Of a stretch of 64,000 nucleotides of DNA, positions 42,069 to 53,555 are shown in pieces. The DNA is taken from NCBI GenBank assembly GCA_900291925.1, contig UWYS01000001.1, forward strand, positions 372,001-436,000, read 5' to 3'. The notes below the pieces were generated by a model. It saw nothing but the letters and a program-made list of their open reading frames with translations. It had not been told where the DNA came from and did no database searches. Position 1 is the first letter of the stretch; each line of letters begins with the position of its first letter. The stretch comes from Thecaphora thlaspeos. Taxonomy: Eukaryota > Basidiomycota > Ustilaginomycetes > Urocystidales > Glomosporiaceae. Made by a program: the position numbers and the translations under genes.

Positions 42069-45000
42069 ATGGAGGCCGTCTGGACTCTTTCGATCCGCGA
42101 TGTCCTCAACACGCTGCAGGTAGACCCCTCAAAGGGCCTCCCGCCCGACGAGGTAGAAAAGCTTAAGGAAAAGTACGGGACAAACACCCTCCCCGAACAG
42201 CCCCAGACCCCGCTCTGGCAGCTCATCCTCGAGCAGTTCAAGGACCAGCTCGTCCTCATCCTCCTCGGGTCGGCCATCATTTCGTTCATCCTCGCCCTGC
42301 TCGAGGAGGACCAGACGCTCGGCGCTGCCCTCATCGAGCCCGGCGTCATCTTCCTCATCCTCATTGCAAACGCCACCGTCGGCGTCATCCAGGAGCGCAA
42401 TGCCGACAAGGCCATCGATGCGCTGAAGGAGTACTCGCCCGACACCGCCTCCGTCATCCGCGGCGGGCAGACGGCCCGCATCCGCTCCGAGGACATCGTC
42501 CCCGGCGACGTCCTCATCCTCACCGTCGGCGACAAGATCCCCGCAGACTGCCGCCTCATTGCCATCAACTCGAGCAGCTTCCGCATCGACCAGGCCATCC
42601 TCACTGGCGAATCGATCAGCGTCACCAAGAGCCTCGAGCCCGTCGCCGACCCCCGCGCCGTCAAGCAGGACATGACAAACATCCTCTTTAGCGGCACCAC
42701 AGTCGCAAACGGGACCGCCATCGCCGTCGCCGTCCTCACCGGTCCCAAGACGGCCATCGGAGACATCCACGCCGAGATTAGCAAGGATGCCGACGAAAAG
42801 ACGCCGCTTAAGCAGAAGCTCGACGACTTTGGCGAGCAGCTCGCCAAGGTCATCACCGTCATCTGCATCCTCGTTTGGCTCATCAACGTCCGCCACTTTA
42901 ACGACCCCTCACACCAGGGCTGGGTCAAGGGCGCCGTCTACTACTTCAAGATTGCCGTCGCGCTCGCCGTTGCCGCCATTCCCGAGGGCCTGGCCGCCGT
43001 CATCACCGCCTGCCTCGCGCTCGGCACCAAGAAGATGGCCAAGAAGAACGCCATCGTCCGCCACCTCCCCTCGGTCGAGACGCTCGGCTCGACCAACGTC
43101 ATCTGCTCCGACAAGACCGGCACCTTGACGACCAACCAGATGAGCGTCACCCGTTTTGCCACATTCGAGGCCTCGGGCTCGCTCGCCGACTTTACCGTCG
43201 AAGGGTCCACCTTCGCGCCCCACGGCAAGATCCTGAGCGCCGACGGCAAGGAGCTCACCTCGCTCAACCAGGCCGGCAGCTCGTTCCACGCCCTGGCAGA
43301 GGTCTGCTCGCTCTGCAACGACTCGCGCGTCTCGATCGACGATCACGGCCACTACATTGCCCTGGGTCAGCCCACCGAGGCGGCCCTCAAGGTTCTGGTT
43401 GAGAAACTCGGACACCACGATGGATCCATCAACACCCACCTCTCGGTCATGGACAAGCACGCCCGCGTCTCGGCCGTCTCGGACGAGTACGGCAAGGCTC
43501 ACCCGCGCCTGCTGACGTTTGAGTTCTCGCGCGACCGCAAGTCTATGTCGACGCTGATCCGCCGCTCGAGCGCGACGGGAAGCCTGCTGGTCAAGGGCGC
43601 ACCCGAGAGCGTCATCGAGCGCTGCGACACGATCCTCAGCGGCAAGCAGACGCTCCCGCTCACCGCCGACCTTCGCCAGCAGCTTCACGAAAAGATGCTC
43701 GACTACGGCCGCCGCGGCCTGCGCACGCTCGCCATCGCTGTTAAGGAGGACGTTCCCCTAGACATCGAGTCGTACCGATCCTCGAGCCCTGCCGAGTACG
43801 TCCGCTTCGAGCAGAAGCTGACGCTCGTCGGCCTTGTCGGTATGCTGGACCCGCCGCGTCCCGAGGTGCGCGGCGCCATCGCCCGATGCCGTGACGCTGG
43901 CATCCGCGTCATCGTCATCACCGGAGACAACAAGAACACCGCCGAGACCATCTGCCGCCAGATTGGCGTCTTTGGCCCCGACGAGGATCTGGTCGGCAAG
44001 AGCTTCACCGGCCGAGAGTTTGATGATCTCAGCGACGACGAGAAGAAGCGCGCCGTCCTCCAGGCCAGCCTCTTTTCTCGCACCGAGCCGACGCACAAGA
44101 GCCAGCTGGTCGACCTGCTCCAGGGCCACGGACTCGTCGTCGCGATGACAGGTGACGGCGTCAATGACGCGCCCGCTCTCAAGCGCGCTGACATCGGCAT
44201 CGCGATGGGCAGCGGGACCGACGTCGCCAAGCTCGCCGCCGACATGGTCCTCGCCGACGACAACTTTGCCACCATCGAGACGGCGGTCGAGGAGGGCCGC
44301 GCCATCTACAACAACACCCAGAGCTTTATCCGCTACCTGATCTCGTCCAACATCGGCGAAGTCGTCTCGATCTTCCTCACCGTGCTGCTCGGCCTGCCCG
44401 AGGCGCTGATCCCCGTCCAGCTGCTGTGGGTCAACCTCGTCACCGACGGTCTTCCCGCCACGGCCCTCGGCTTTAACCCGCCCAGCACCACCATTATGAA
44501 GGAACGTCCGCGCAGCAGAAACGACCCGCTGATCAGCGGATACATCTTTGCGCGCTACATGATCGTCGGCGCGTTTGTCGGCGCGGCGACCATCTTTGGC
44601 TACGCATGGTGGTTCATGTTCTTCGAGGGCGGACCGCAGATCTCGTACAGGCAGCTGAGCAACTTCCACAAGTGCGCCGACCCGAGCCTGTTCCCGGACG
44701 TCGGGTGCGAGATCTTCTCGGCCAGCCGCGCGCCCGCCACCATCGCGCTGAGCGTGCTCGTCGTCGTCGAGATGTTCAACGCGCTCAACGCCATCTCCGA
44801 GACGGACTCGCTCTTCACCATGGGGCCGGCGAGCAACCCGCTGCTGATCGCCGCCATCGCCCTCTCGCTCGTGCTGCACTACGCCATCTGCACCATCCCT
44901 ATGTTCCAGGAGTGGTTTCACGTGACCTCTCTCAGCTGGCCCGAGGTCAAGGCCGTCATCTACATCTCGCTTCCCGTCATCTTTATCGAAGAGGTACGTC

Positions 45001-45197
45001 TGCGCTTCGGCCCCCGTCCCCTCCCTTCATCAATCCGAACGCCTTTAAGACTGCATGGATGACTTTACTAACACTGACCCCCCCTCCCCCCTCTCGTTCC
45101 TACCGTTTCCACATTGCAGGCGTGCAAGTTCGTCACGCGCCTCTACGCCGTGCGACCGGACCAGGCGGCCATCGAGGCCGAGAAAAAGGAACAGTAG
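42069..45197 (+). CDS. SERCA-type Ca2+-transporting P-type ATPase
   Basis: This P2A pump moves cytosolic Ca2+ into the endoplasmic reticulum. Exons 42069-44993 and 45120-45197 (intron 44994-45119, phase 0) encode 1000 residues, the usual SERCA length. Motifs are TGES near residue 179, the M4 calcium-site PEGLAAVI, the phosphorylation site [12 protein letters not shown] (Asp348), KGAPESV in the nucleotide domain, and [11 protein letters not shown] near 695. M5-M6 has [18 protein letters not shown] and [20 protein letters not shown], the coordinating segments that distinguish SERCA from PMR1-type pumps. The C-terminal membrane helices are present, and exon 2 supplies a short charged tail. The start at 42069 (MEAVWTLS) fits the family better than the in-frame ATG at 41982. 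Confidence 0.95.
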
Positions 45198-45911
45198 AGC
45201 GCCGGGCCGCTCCATGCGTCGTGGCCCCCGCATCCACCAGGTGGAAAGGGCAAGACTGCTCGCCTTATCTTGTGCGCCTAAACTGTCTTGACTGCCCAAG
45301 TGTATGAAAGTGGCATCATGCACCTCCTTCCCCTGCCTTTGCCTATTTGTCTCTTTTTGATGTGCATGTAGAGACCCGCCGCGATCTGCATCTTGGTATC
45401 TTCCGACGGCGTGGCTAACGAAGACAGGTGAATCATGCGTTCCTTGCCGAGAGCTGTTTAGACGTGGGGACCTGGATCGCTTCAAAAGAGCCCACCAACG
45501 CAGCCTTGCGAAGATGCGCGGCGAGGTCGAGGTTCGGCGAGACAGCAGGGGTGGGGGAGCTGAGTGCTGCTGTACGATGACCAGTGAGCTGGTTGTAGCC
45601 AAGAGGCCTAGTGGATTGTTCTTTGCGACGGCGATCCGGGTGTTTTTGGTCTGCTCTGCGCCATCGGGCCTTTTTGACAGGATGGTACCCGCCGCTTCCG
45701 TAGATGTCTGTGAGATGTGTTGTGCTCTTCAGACTTGGCGGGAGAGTTCACGATGGGGTTGATGGCCTTTCGTGTTCTTCTCACATCGTCGCTACCCCGA
45801 TGATAGCACGACGTTCTTTCGCACACAGACGAGCACGTACCTATTCGGCATCTGACGAAAGCAACCTGATAATCTTTCCATTACCATGTTTCTCACTTGA
45901 GCTTCATTCGA
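45198..45911. other. intergenic, convergent 3' ends
   Basis: It lies between SERCA (+) and the small secreted protein (-). No further coding or RNA signal was recognised on either strand. Confidence 0.5.
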
Positions 45912-46253
45912 CTAATCGCATCCCTGCATGCGGTACTTTCCCCTCTCAGCAGGCTGCATCTCTTCCTTGACTCTCACACACTCGCTGCAGAAGACGCTTC
46001 TCTCGCCTGTACACTGCCATGTCTGTCGATCGGGTAGTTGCGAGATGGACGTGGAGATCTTGCAGTCGAGGTTGGCCTTGTCGTTCGCATGGAACGGTCC
46101 TGGGGTCAGCCAGCATACGGCGTCGGCTGATCGTTTTCCCATGAAGAAGTATTGGTAGGGAAGGGTAGCATCGGGTAGGTTGCGGCGAGTGGCGGGAGAG
46201 GAGAGGACGATGGAGGGGAGGAGGGAGGTGACGAGGAAGATGGGGAGGTGCAT
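45912..46253 (-). CDS. orphan small secreted six-cysteine protein
   Basis: A single frame of 113 residues begins with a good signal peptide (MHLPIFLVTSLLPSIVLSSP). The mature part has exactly six cysteines, at 47, 64, 81, 89, 92 and 112, an even number as in disulfide-bonded extracellular proteins. A GKR dibasic site (39-41) precedes the first cysteine and could be cut by a Kex2-type protease, leaving a 72-residue cysteine-rich peptide. The ATG has AAG before it. No family was recognised. Size, signal and Cys content match fungal small secreted proteins, some of which act on hosts or competitors, but no function is assigned. It could also be a chance frame; transcript data are needed. Confidence 0.5.
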   Translation of the reverse strand: MHLPIFLVTSLLPSIVLSSPATRRNLPDATLPYQYFFMGKRSADAVCWLTPGPFHANDKANLDCKISTSISQLPDRQTWQCTGERSVFCSECVRVKEEMQPAERGKYRMQGCD

Positions 46254-46879
46254 CTTGATGAGGTCGCGTGTGACTGGTTGCGAAAGAAGGGGGAGGAGGG
46301 AGGAGGGAGGTTGGGTCAGTGGTCTGTGAGATCGTCGGCGGAAAGCGGCGAGGGGCGACTACTTACAGTTCGACGAGAGCCAAGACCGGAAAGAGCGGAC
46401 GAACAAGAGAGCGGCAAGACACGGTGTTGCCCGGTGAGATGGTTGCCCGGGAGATGTCACAAAGGTTCTTGGGCCTAGTATCTGGCGGATGGAACTTGAC
46501 GTTGCGTGCGATCCGGCCGCGGAGAGAAGGATGCTGGGGACAGAGGGGTTGTGGTGGCGGTGGGTTGAGGTGGGCAGCGTCTCTCCAAAACGAGCAACGG
46601 GCACGCAGGCGCGTGGCGCGTGGGCTCGGCAGAGGTGGAGCCATCGGGAGGAACGGCCTCAATCGGGCTCAGGGTCCAAGAGCAGAGTGGAGACGTAAGG
46701 GTGACTGAGCCGACGTCACTGTGATCGATCCCCCTTGCGCTACCTACTGTTGCCCCGCACAGACAAGCTCGTCCGTGCATCCGACATCTCGACCTGGCGC
46801 AACACCATCACCACCACTATCACCACCAACACTTCCCGCAGCACCTCTGGACGAGATCCGACTGCAGCGCATAAACAAG
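46254..46879. promoter_or_regulatory. divergent upstream region, secreted protein / mitochondrial orphan
   Basis: The 626-bp spacer separates two start codons. A GGGAGGAGGGAGGAGGG purine run is near 46290-46308. No gene or specific site was recognised. Confidence 0.45.
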
Positions 46880-47432
46880 ATGTTCACCACCTCCCTGTTC
46901 CGAACGAGCCGCCTCGTCCTCTCCGGCGCTGGCGGACCATCGCGCACCTTTGCAACGACAACATCCAGGCTCTCGGCTGTCAAGCCTGGCTCGGACAGCG
47001 AAGCTACCGTGCCCGGAGGCGGTGGTGTAAGTTTCCAGCGGATGGCCATCCCTCGTTTCATGCTCAGCCAGACTTACAGGTGACGCTTTCCCTTGCGACC
47101 ACGATAACAGACGGAGGATATCGCCAACTCTTCAGGGGCCTACGATGGTAGCAAGACGGATCCCGACTCTGCAACCAAGAAGATTGAGAATGAGGTACAA
47201 CTGCTCCCTCCTATCGCTCACTGCTTCTTTTCATCCTCGGCTACCCATACTGACACTCTGCCTGGTCTGATCGTGGTGTCGACGTGTGTAGAACAAGGCA
47301 GACTTTAGCAATTCGGCAAACAACAGCGAGGTCTCTGAGGCCGCTACAAAGCAGCAATATGCTAGCGAGGCCAAACCCTCCGAGCAGCAGCAGAAGAAAC
47401 CGAGCAAGTCTGTCGGGTCTAAGAAAGATTAG
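46880..47432 (+). CDS. small predicted mitochondrial protein, unknown
   Basis: Three exons, 46880-47026, 47111-47194 and 47292-47432, all phase 0 with good GT/AG borders (GTAAGT...ACAG, GTACAA...GTAG), encode 123 residues. The N-terminus MFTTSLFRTSRLVLSG followed by RTFATTTSRL looks like a cleavable mitochondrial presequence (Arg/Ser/Thr-rich, no acid). The rest is hydrophilic and probably disordered, rich in S, N, K, E and Q (EAKPSEQQQKKPSKSVGSKKD at the end). I do not recognise the family. The consistent phase-0 exon structure and targeting signal argue that it is real. Confidence 0.65.
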
Positions 47433-48263
47433 TGAGAGGTATGCGCAGTGGGAGCTAGCGATGTTGTCAAGATAGAGATGGAGACGGGAGAGGAAGAAAG
47501 GGTTTGCCGTTTGAGGAGCGGTCTCGTCTCTTATCAATATCTTACGTCGAATCAATCAGCCTTCGTCCCATCCCAAAATGTTAGTGCTTGTCTACTCTTC
47601 GACCGAAGCGCGGGGAACCTCTGCGGGCGAGACTGGATGAGGCTTCTCCCTACTCAACGATCAGCTGTTTCCAACGTCTCTGGGGCTTTGGGCTTGGGTC
47701 TCGGGTCACGCGAAGGGAAGAGCTTTCGATGCGCGTGTGTGTGAGGATGGTGCAGGACTGATTGCAGATGCGAATGGATACCAGAGGTTGAGGAACAAAG
47801 GTACACGCAACAGCTAAGAGCTCCTGCCCGACGTACTCCTTTTTGTGTAGAGTTCGTGCTGACTGCGTCCTATACGTGGAGACGGAAAAAGGGGATGATC
47901 GCAGAAAAGGGGCGAGGTAGTGTGGGAAAGGCGAAGATGAAAGAGGCGACACCCACATCCATCCCTCCGAGGGGGGTGAAAGAAAAGCATCATAAATCTT
48001 CCATGTTTGCGAGAGGATAAGGGTGGGATCCTGCCCAGGGGCAAGAACCGGACCGAAAGTCCCGGCCTCGTTTTGTAGGTAACGGAGGGTCGACATCGAA
48101 TACAGGGGGAGTGGTTGTCCAGACAGCCTCGTGTGTCATGTTGTGTTATGGGGAGGATGGGCTTGGTCGGTGGGTGGTCGCCGTTCATCCGCCGACCGAC
48201 ACCGCCTCGCGTATCCTGATCATCGGGTGCAGGTGATGGTGGGTGTCGCTGGGGCGAGCAGGT
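47433..48263. other. intergenic, convergent 3' ends
   Basis: It lies between the mitochondrial orphan (+) and eS10 (-). No coding or RNA gene was recognised. Confidence 0.55.
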
Positions 48264-48834
48264 TTACTCGCGGGGAGCGCCACGGCCGACACCGGTGTAG
48301 CGGGGGCGGTAGCCGGAGGGGGCAGCGCCCTCCTTCTCGCCCTCACCACCGTCGCGGCGGCGGTACTCGCGGTCACCGCCCTCGCGGTCACCACGGGGAG
48401 CGCGGTAGGCACCTCCCTCGCGGCCTCCAATGGGGGCACGGGCGGGGCGGGCAGGGCGCTTGTGGGTAGCGGGGACGATCTCAGCGGGGAGGTGAAGGTA
48501 CTCGCGGAGGTACTCGAGACCCTGCGAAGCGTTGAAGAAGGAAATGAGGAAGACGAGGAAAGACGTCGTCAGCAAACGGGACCGACGTTTGAGCAGCAGC
48601 AAAGCGGGGCGGCGGCCAACTCACCTCGTCGGTGAGGGTATAGAAGTACCACTGCCACGAGAACTGGGTGTGGACGAAGCCCTTGGAGGTGAGGCTCTGC
48701 ATGGCCTTGACAACTTCGAGGTTGGGCATGTCGAGCTCGGGGTGCTTGATCTCGTAGTTCTTGGGGGCAACCATGACGCCCTCCTTGAAGAGGGACGAGT
48801 AGATGGTGCGGCGGTTCTCCTTGGAAATGATCAT
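48264..48834 (-). CDS. RPS10: 40S ribosomal protein eS10
   Basis: eS10 is a protein of the small cytosolic ribosomal subunit near the mRNA entry and beak. Exons 48625-48834 and 48264-48521 (intron 48522-48624, phase 0) give 155 residues. The N-terminal domain is canonical (MIISKENRRTIYSSLFKEGV, PNLEVVKAMQSLTSKGFV, FSWQWYFYTLTDE), and the join restores TDEGLEYLREYLHLP. The C-terminal tail is Arg/Gly-rich (GGREGGAYRAPRGDREGG), as in other eS10 proteins. A GTGAGT donor at 49275-49280 and an acceptor just before the ATG suggest a 5' UTR intron. The upstream region is shared with eS30. Confidence 0.96.
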
Positions 48835-48849
48835 GATGGGCTAGGACAG

Positions 48850-49280
48850 CTGCAGGGGCGGTAGAAGGTTCGTAAAGGTGATGGCATTAGAAGAGATCGA
48901 GCGAAGGCTGGCAAACGGCAGCAGGCGGCCGACTCTCTCGCGAAGTCGAAGGCTGGCGACAGCAGCATAAGCCTCCCTGCCAGGACGTCCAAGAGCTTGC
49001 TCGAACTGGCGATGTTCCTCCTCGTTCCAACTGTGTTCATAGCTCCGCCTGCTAGCCCCTTCCTGATGCTCCAAACCCGTCAAAGATCCCGTCATATGCC
49101 GTTGCGACCTGTGCACATCTGTGCTCGTCATAAGTGCCGATGTTGGTGCTGGCGTCGAATGCTGCTGCTGCTGTTGCGGCCGCTGCCAATATCGCAAAAA
49201 GACGTCGCCTGCTGCCGGGCTACCGTCGTCGTCGTCGTTGTCGTTGTCGTTGTCGTTGCCGACGCTGTTACGGGTACTCA
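48850..49280 (-). other. putative 431-bp 5' UTR intron of RPS10
   Basis: On the minus strand GTGAGT begins at 49280 and CCCCTGCAG ends at 48850, 15 bases before the RPS10 ATG. Long leader introns are common in fungal ribosomal protein genes. The enclosed stretch is open in one frame with a Gln run but matches no family, so intron is the simpler reading. Confidence 0.45.
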
Positions 49281-50313
49281 CTGTCTTGAGGGTTTAGGGT
49301 GGGACGAAGGTGGAGAGACAGCAGTAGAGAGAGGATCGCGAAGACGGCCAAAGGCACGCGCGCCGCGGCGGCCCGTTCTTTCCTCGCTGGGCCCTCTCCG
49401 TGTCTCTATCTCTCTCAAGTCCTCGAGCATCACGTGATCGCTGGATGAGGCAGATGATTCCCACGCACGAGTCCCACCGGGCGACAAAATTATTATTTTT
49501 CTTGGGCTGCCCCCTTCGATTCGAGTTTCGCGAGGGGCGAGCTTCGAGCGCGGAGCCGCGTTTTCGTTGGGCCTTGGAAAATCGACCCTTGGTCAGCGCA
49601 CAGCGACGCAGGAGGGGAGGTGGCGGGTGAAGGACCAGAGGCTACGAACCGGCAGGCAGTAGGCAGGGCTTGGGGCCGGAGCGGGGCGCGGTCCCCGCCA
49701 TCAGCGCGCTCTGCCCCCTCTTGCCCCTCGCTGTCACCACCACATCTTCAAGGTATCCCCTAAACGTGAGCATCCGCCTATTACATCACCGCCAGCCAGC
49801 TAGCCAGCCATTCGCCGCCGCCGCCGCCGCCGTTCGAACTCGTCGTCATCAGCACATGCGGTCCATACCACACCTATCATCGACCACCGCCGCCCGCCAC
49901 AATACCGACAAATGGACCGCTTTTGGGTGGCACAGGGGGGAGGATCTGGGCGACGAATGCTGGACGAAATCTACCATGGGGAAGCTCTCGTCAATGAGAA
50001 GGGATTCCGCAGCTGCTCCGACACATAACCAGCAGATGGGAGAGCTCTGACCATTCCATAGGTGTCTCTGGCAGGATCTTGGACTGCGGAAGGGCACGGT
50101 CTGAGCGGGTCCGAAACAACGGCACTTTTGGGCGGCGGTGGCGGCTTTGGTCGTGGCATCTCTTTGGATTCAGCGAATTTTGCAAAGGGGCCAGTCTTGT
50201 CTGACCGAATCGCCCGCCTTTTCTCTCCTTTCCTCCTTGCACCCGTCACCAATACCATCCTACGAAATCCCTTTTTCGCCACCCGACGACAGACCTCGAA
50301 CGCATAACTCAAA
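49281..50313. promoter_or_regulatory. divergent promoter region of RPS10 and RPS30
   Basis: This spacer should drive two ribosomal protein genes. It contains the palindrome TCACGTGA (49430-49437) followed by an AT-rich patch (49488-49502) on the RPS10 side, and a CCG repeat near 49815-49832. No separate gene was recognised. Confidence 0.55.
49430..49437. promoter_or_regulatory. TCACGTGA palindrome in the ribosomal protein promoter
   Basis: This 8-bp palindrome is the preferred Cbf1/centromere-binding bHLH site in other fungi. It lies 150 bases upstream of the putative RPS10 leader intron donor. Confidence 0.45.
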
Positions 50314-50976
50314 ATGGGTAAGGTCCACGGTTCCCTCGCACGTGCCGGTAAGGTCAAGTCGCAGACTCCCAAGCTCGAGAAGCAGGAGAAGCCCAAGCAG
50401 CCCAAGGGCCGCGCCAAGAAGCGTCTCCTATACAACCGCCGGTGAGTATCAGTCATCTCCCGATGGCAAGCTGAACAAGGTGGAGGGACGGTCCACACGG
50501 GTTACGGAGGATCTCGATCAGGATGTTATACCAGGATCACAGGGCGGCGACATGGGTCAGCTCGGGTGGCGTGTTCATCGGCGTTCGGATTCGGTGCCGA
50601 AGCCTTCGTCATGGTCGACAGGGCGGCGCCACCGATGGAGCACCGGTTTGGCGCCGCAAGGACGAAAGCCGACGGTGCACTGTCGTCCAGTCGGCCAGGG
50701 ATGTTACCCGCCACATCATACCGGCGGCAGTCACGACGAGTCTAGTCAGGAGTACAGATGCTGGGAGGACGTCGGACTGTCGGGCCTGGGGGAGAAAGGT
50801 GGATACGGGAGACGCCCAGGTCATCGCCACCGTCATCGAGGCTAAGCGGTAACTGACCATCTCTGCATCGCTCTCTCCCATGCCACCTTCCGCGTCATCT
50901 CGACAGCTTCGTCAATGTCGTCCTCGGACCCGGTGGCAAGCGCCGCATGAACGCCCAGGGTGACGGCAAGAACTAA
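50314..50976 (+). CDS. RPS30: 40S ribosomal protein eS30
   Basis: eS30 is a short, very basic small-subunit ribosomal protein. Exons 50314-50441 and 50907-50976 (phase 2) give 65 residues: [20 protein letters not shown], then [26 protein letters not shown] and the end. No ubiquitin-like leader is fused, as in other fungi. The intron (50442-50906, GTGAGT...GACAG) is 465 bp, three to five times longer than other coding introns here. No box C/D or H/ACA snoRNA could be supported inside it. Confidence 0.96.
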
Positions 50977-51576
50977 GGTATCTAGCAATGACTTCAATCC
51001 ACTAGCAATCCCCTCGTTCCCCGGCATCCTCTGCGCTCTCCCCCACCCTGCGCCCTCGACACTCGCTCGCATGTACACACACCCTTTGCACCACACATAA
51101 CAATAAAACACCACCACAGGCGGCACAACCTTCGCTCCCTCGCTTGCGTTGCGTGATGATGTCGACTCTCTTCGGTTTTCCCTCGATGTGATGTGGGCAG
51201 ACGAGCGCCGGATGCGTTGACTCGGAAACACCCCGTCGCGGATCGGACGTCTATGCATCGGTGCACCTTTCTCGCATCGGAGGACAGGAGAAAACTTGCG
51301 ACAACCGCCGATGAGAACCGTGTTATGCGTCATTGGGACTGAGTGCTTGTCTTTCGACCTTTCGTGTATTGCTTCCTGCACCTTGCAACCGACATTTGGC
51401 ACAAAATTAAAAGAACCAAGGGGGAAAAAAAAACCGACCTTCAGAGCTCGTCAAAAGGCTGGTCAAAGGCTGAAGACGACCAGGAGACGGGTAGATTGTC
51501 AATGGTGGGGTATCAATTTGTGCAGTTGCGAGTGTACGGTATGGGCGTGCAAAAGTTGCGTCGAGGGTGGTAAGAG
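50977..51576. other. intergenic, convergent 3' ends
   Basis: It holds the 3' UTRs of RPS30 (+) and CHM7 (-). Nothing else was recognised. Confidence 0.55.
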
Positions 51577-53555
51577 CTAGTCTTCCATGATGGCCTGTTG
51601 TGCCTGCTGCTGCTGCTCGGTGTGAGTGGAAGACGACGACACTGCCTCTGCTCCACTCTCGCGCTTATCCTTCTTCTGCTGCTGCTGCTCTCGCTGCTGC
51701 TCTTTCCTCGTCTCTTCGCACCTCTTCCTCTCCCTCTTTCTCTCCTCTGCCTCCTCCTTCTTCCTCTCCTCTGTCTCCTTCCTCTTTTCCTCTTCCTCCT
51801 TCCTCTTCTTCGCCTCTTCCTCCTCTCGCTTCCTCCTCTCCTCTTCCTCCTTCTCCTCGCGTTCCTTCTCCAACGCCAGCATCTCCATTTCCGCTTCGAG
51901 TTCCTTGTCGTCTACCTCTTCGATCCCCGCGGCGGTACGAGCGCTTTCGTTGCCCAGTTGGATGGCTTGGTCGATTTCGCTGTGGTTTGCCAGCGTGTCG
52001 GACAGGGCGGACATTGTGTCTTCGACTTGTGCGTGCTGTAGAGAGGGATGCGAGAGGAGGCTGCGCAGTGTTGAGGTCGAGGTCGTGTAGGCTTGCATCA
52101 GCTGTCGAAGCACGAGGTCAGAGAGACGACATTCAAAACGATGTCAGTTCCTTACTCCAACCAACAGTCAACAGGCCGAGAAGCTCGCACGGACAACTCA
52201 CCTCGATATCGCCCGCGGCCTGTTCGACCTTGATCAAAACGCCGCTGATGGTCTCGAGCGATCCCATGCGCTTTGTCAGCAGCTCCTCGAGCATCTTGCG
52301 CGAGCGGAGGTAGGACATAACCTGGTTCTTCTGGTTGGCCCTCAGCGCCGCTTTGGCTTTGACGCTGCGTTCGTCTATCTGGCGCTCGATTTCGGCGATC
52401 TGCGTCTCGAGCTTGGCGTTGGTCTCTGCGATCTGGAGTAGGCCACGGTCTTGTTCGCTGATTGGTGACGGAGGCTCGTGTTCGTGTGGCGAGAGCTTGA
52501 TCACCTACGTCAGCGACGAGAAGGGGAAGCGGGGACAGGGTCAGAAGAGGAGCCGGGGCGACAGTGTACGTGACGTCTGGACACGGATGGGGCTGACTCA
52601 CTCCTTTGTCCATCACGGCCACCTTGCGATCCCGTACGAGGTGCTTTGCAACGACCTCAACGTCGGTCGCGCTCAGCTGGAACGGCACGCCTGCCGGGCC
52701 AGCGTCGAGCTTGAGCGCTGCCAGCTTGTCGCGGAATCTGGCCGTGGTAAAGAGCGAGTCGAGCGGAGAGAGGGACGCGCTGGCGTAGTGGTCTCTCATG
52801 AAGGCGTCGGTCACTTTCTGTCGTCGTTGAGGTGAGGGAGGAGGATAAGGCGTGGTAAGTATAGCATGCGAGGCAACGACGGCGCTTCGCGCCTGACGTT
52901 GACGCACCTCTAGGTTGGCCCAGATGACCCAGTCGCCTCTATGCATCCTCCAGAGCTTCTCGTCTTCGCTTCCGTCATCGTCGTCACCACCTGCAGAAGC
53001 TGTGAGTCCGAGCTGTGAGAATGCCCAGGAGAACGGCTTGACCAGCAGGGTCGATGCCACGGCACCGGCGGAGGGTAGGTAGGCTCTTAGGCCGGTGGCA
53101 TGGGCGGGACGCTGTACGGGTGCATTGGAGCGCAAGAATGTTTGCAGAGCGACTACGTCTGCGGTCTTGTGTAATTCTGCAGCGACAGTTCCGAGACCGA
53201 GCGGTCTGCCGACGTCGTCTATGGTCCAGGCGGCCTTTGCTGTTTCGTTTAGGTGAAGGACGAGTCGATCGTGATGGGTGGTAGGAGGGCGGGGCTGGGC
53301 GCTGCTGTGCTTGAGCGCTGTGTTGGCATCTTTGGAGGCAGAAGCGGCGAGATTGCTGGACTGTACGCCGTCCCAGGTGACCTGTGTGAGTATGTTCTTC
53401 CACCACTCGATGCTGGCGCTGTAGCCTGCGGGGTTGGAGCGACGCTGGCGAGAGAGATCCGAGTAGAGGGAAGGGAGAGGCGAGGTCGAGGAGCAAGGGT
53501 CGCGGAAGGCTGGATGGTGCGCGAGGTAGTCGCGAAGGGGTGAGGAATCCGGCAT
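51577..53555 (-). CDS. CHM7: ESCRT-III-like protein CHM7/CHMP7
   Basis: CHM7 is recruited to the inner nuclear membrane to seal defective nuclear pores and envelope holes. Four exons, all phase 0 (52908-53555, 52602-52817, 52202-52504, 51577-52101), give 563 residues. The N-terminal 290 residues form the CHMP7-type winged-helix half (EWWKNILTQVTWDG, WVIWANLE, DRKVAVMDKGVIKL). The ESCRT-III helices follow (about 300-450: LLQIAETNAKLETQIAEIERQI, KNQVMSYLRSRKMLEELL, DTMSALSDTLANHSEIDQAI). The end is unusual: residues 466-537 are almost only E, K, R and Q in an ER/K-helix pattern, then a Gln-rich tail. It shares a 297-bp divergent promoter with DHX35. Confidence 0.9.

Noticed and set aside
48841..49281. 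146-codon minus-strand frame upstream of RPS10
   Set aside because: It begins inside a GTGAGT donor and ends next to a good acceptor before the RPS10 ATG. A leader intron explains it better; the Gln/Asp runs are low complexity.
50442..50906. Possible snoRNA inside the RPS30 intron
   Set aside because: CTGA occurs near the end, but no RTGATGA box C and no convincing H/ACA hairpin pair could be found by eye.
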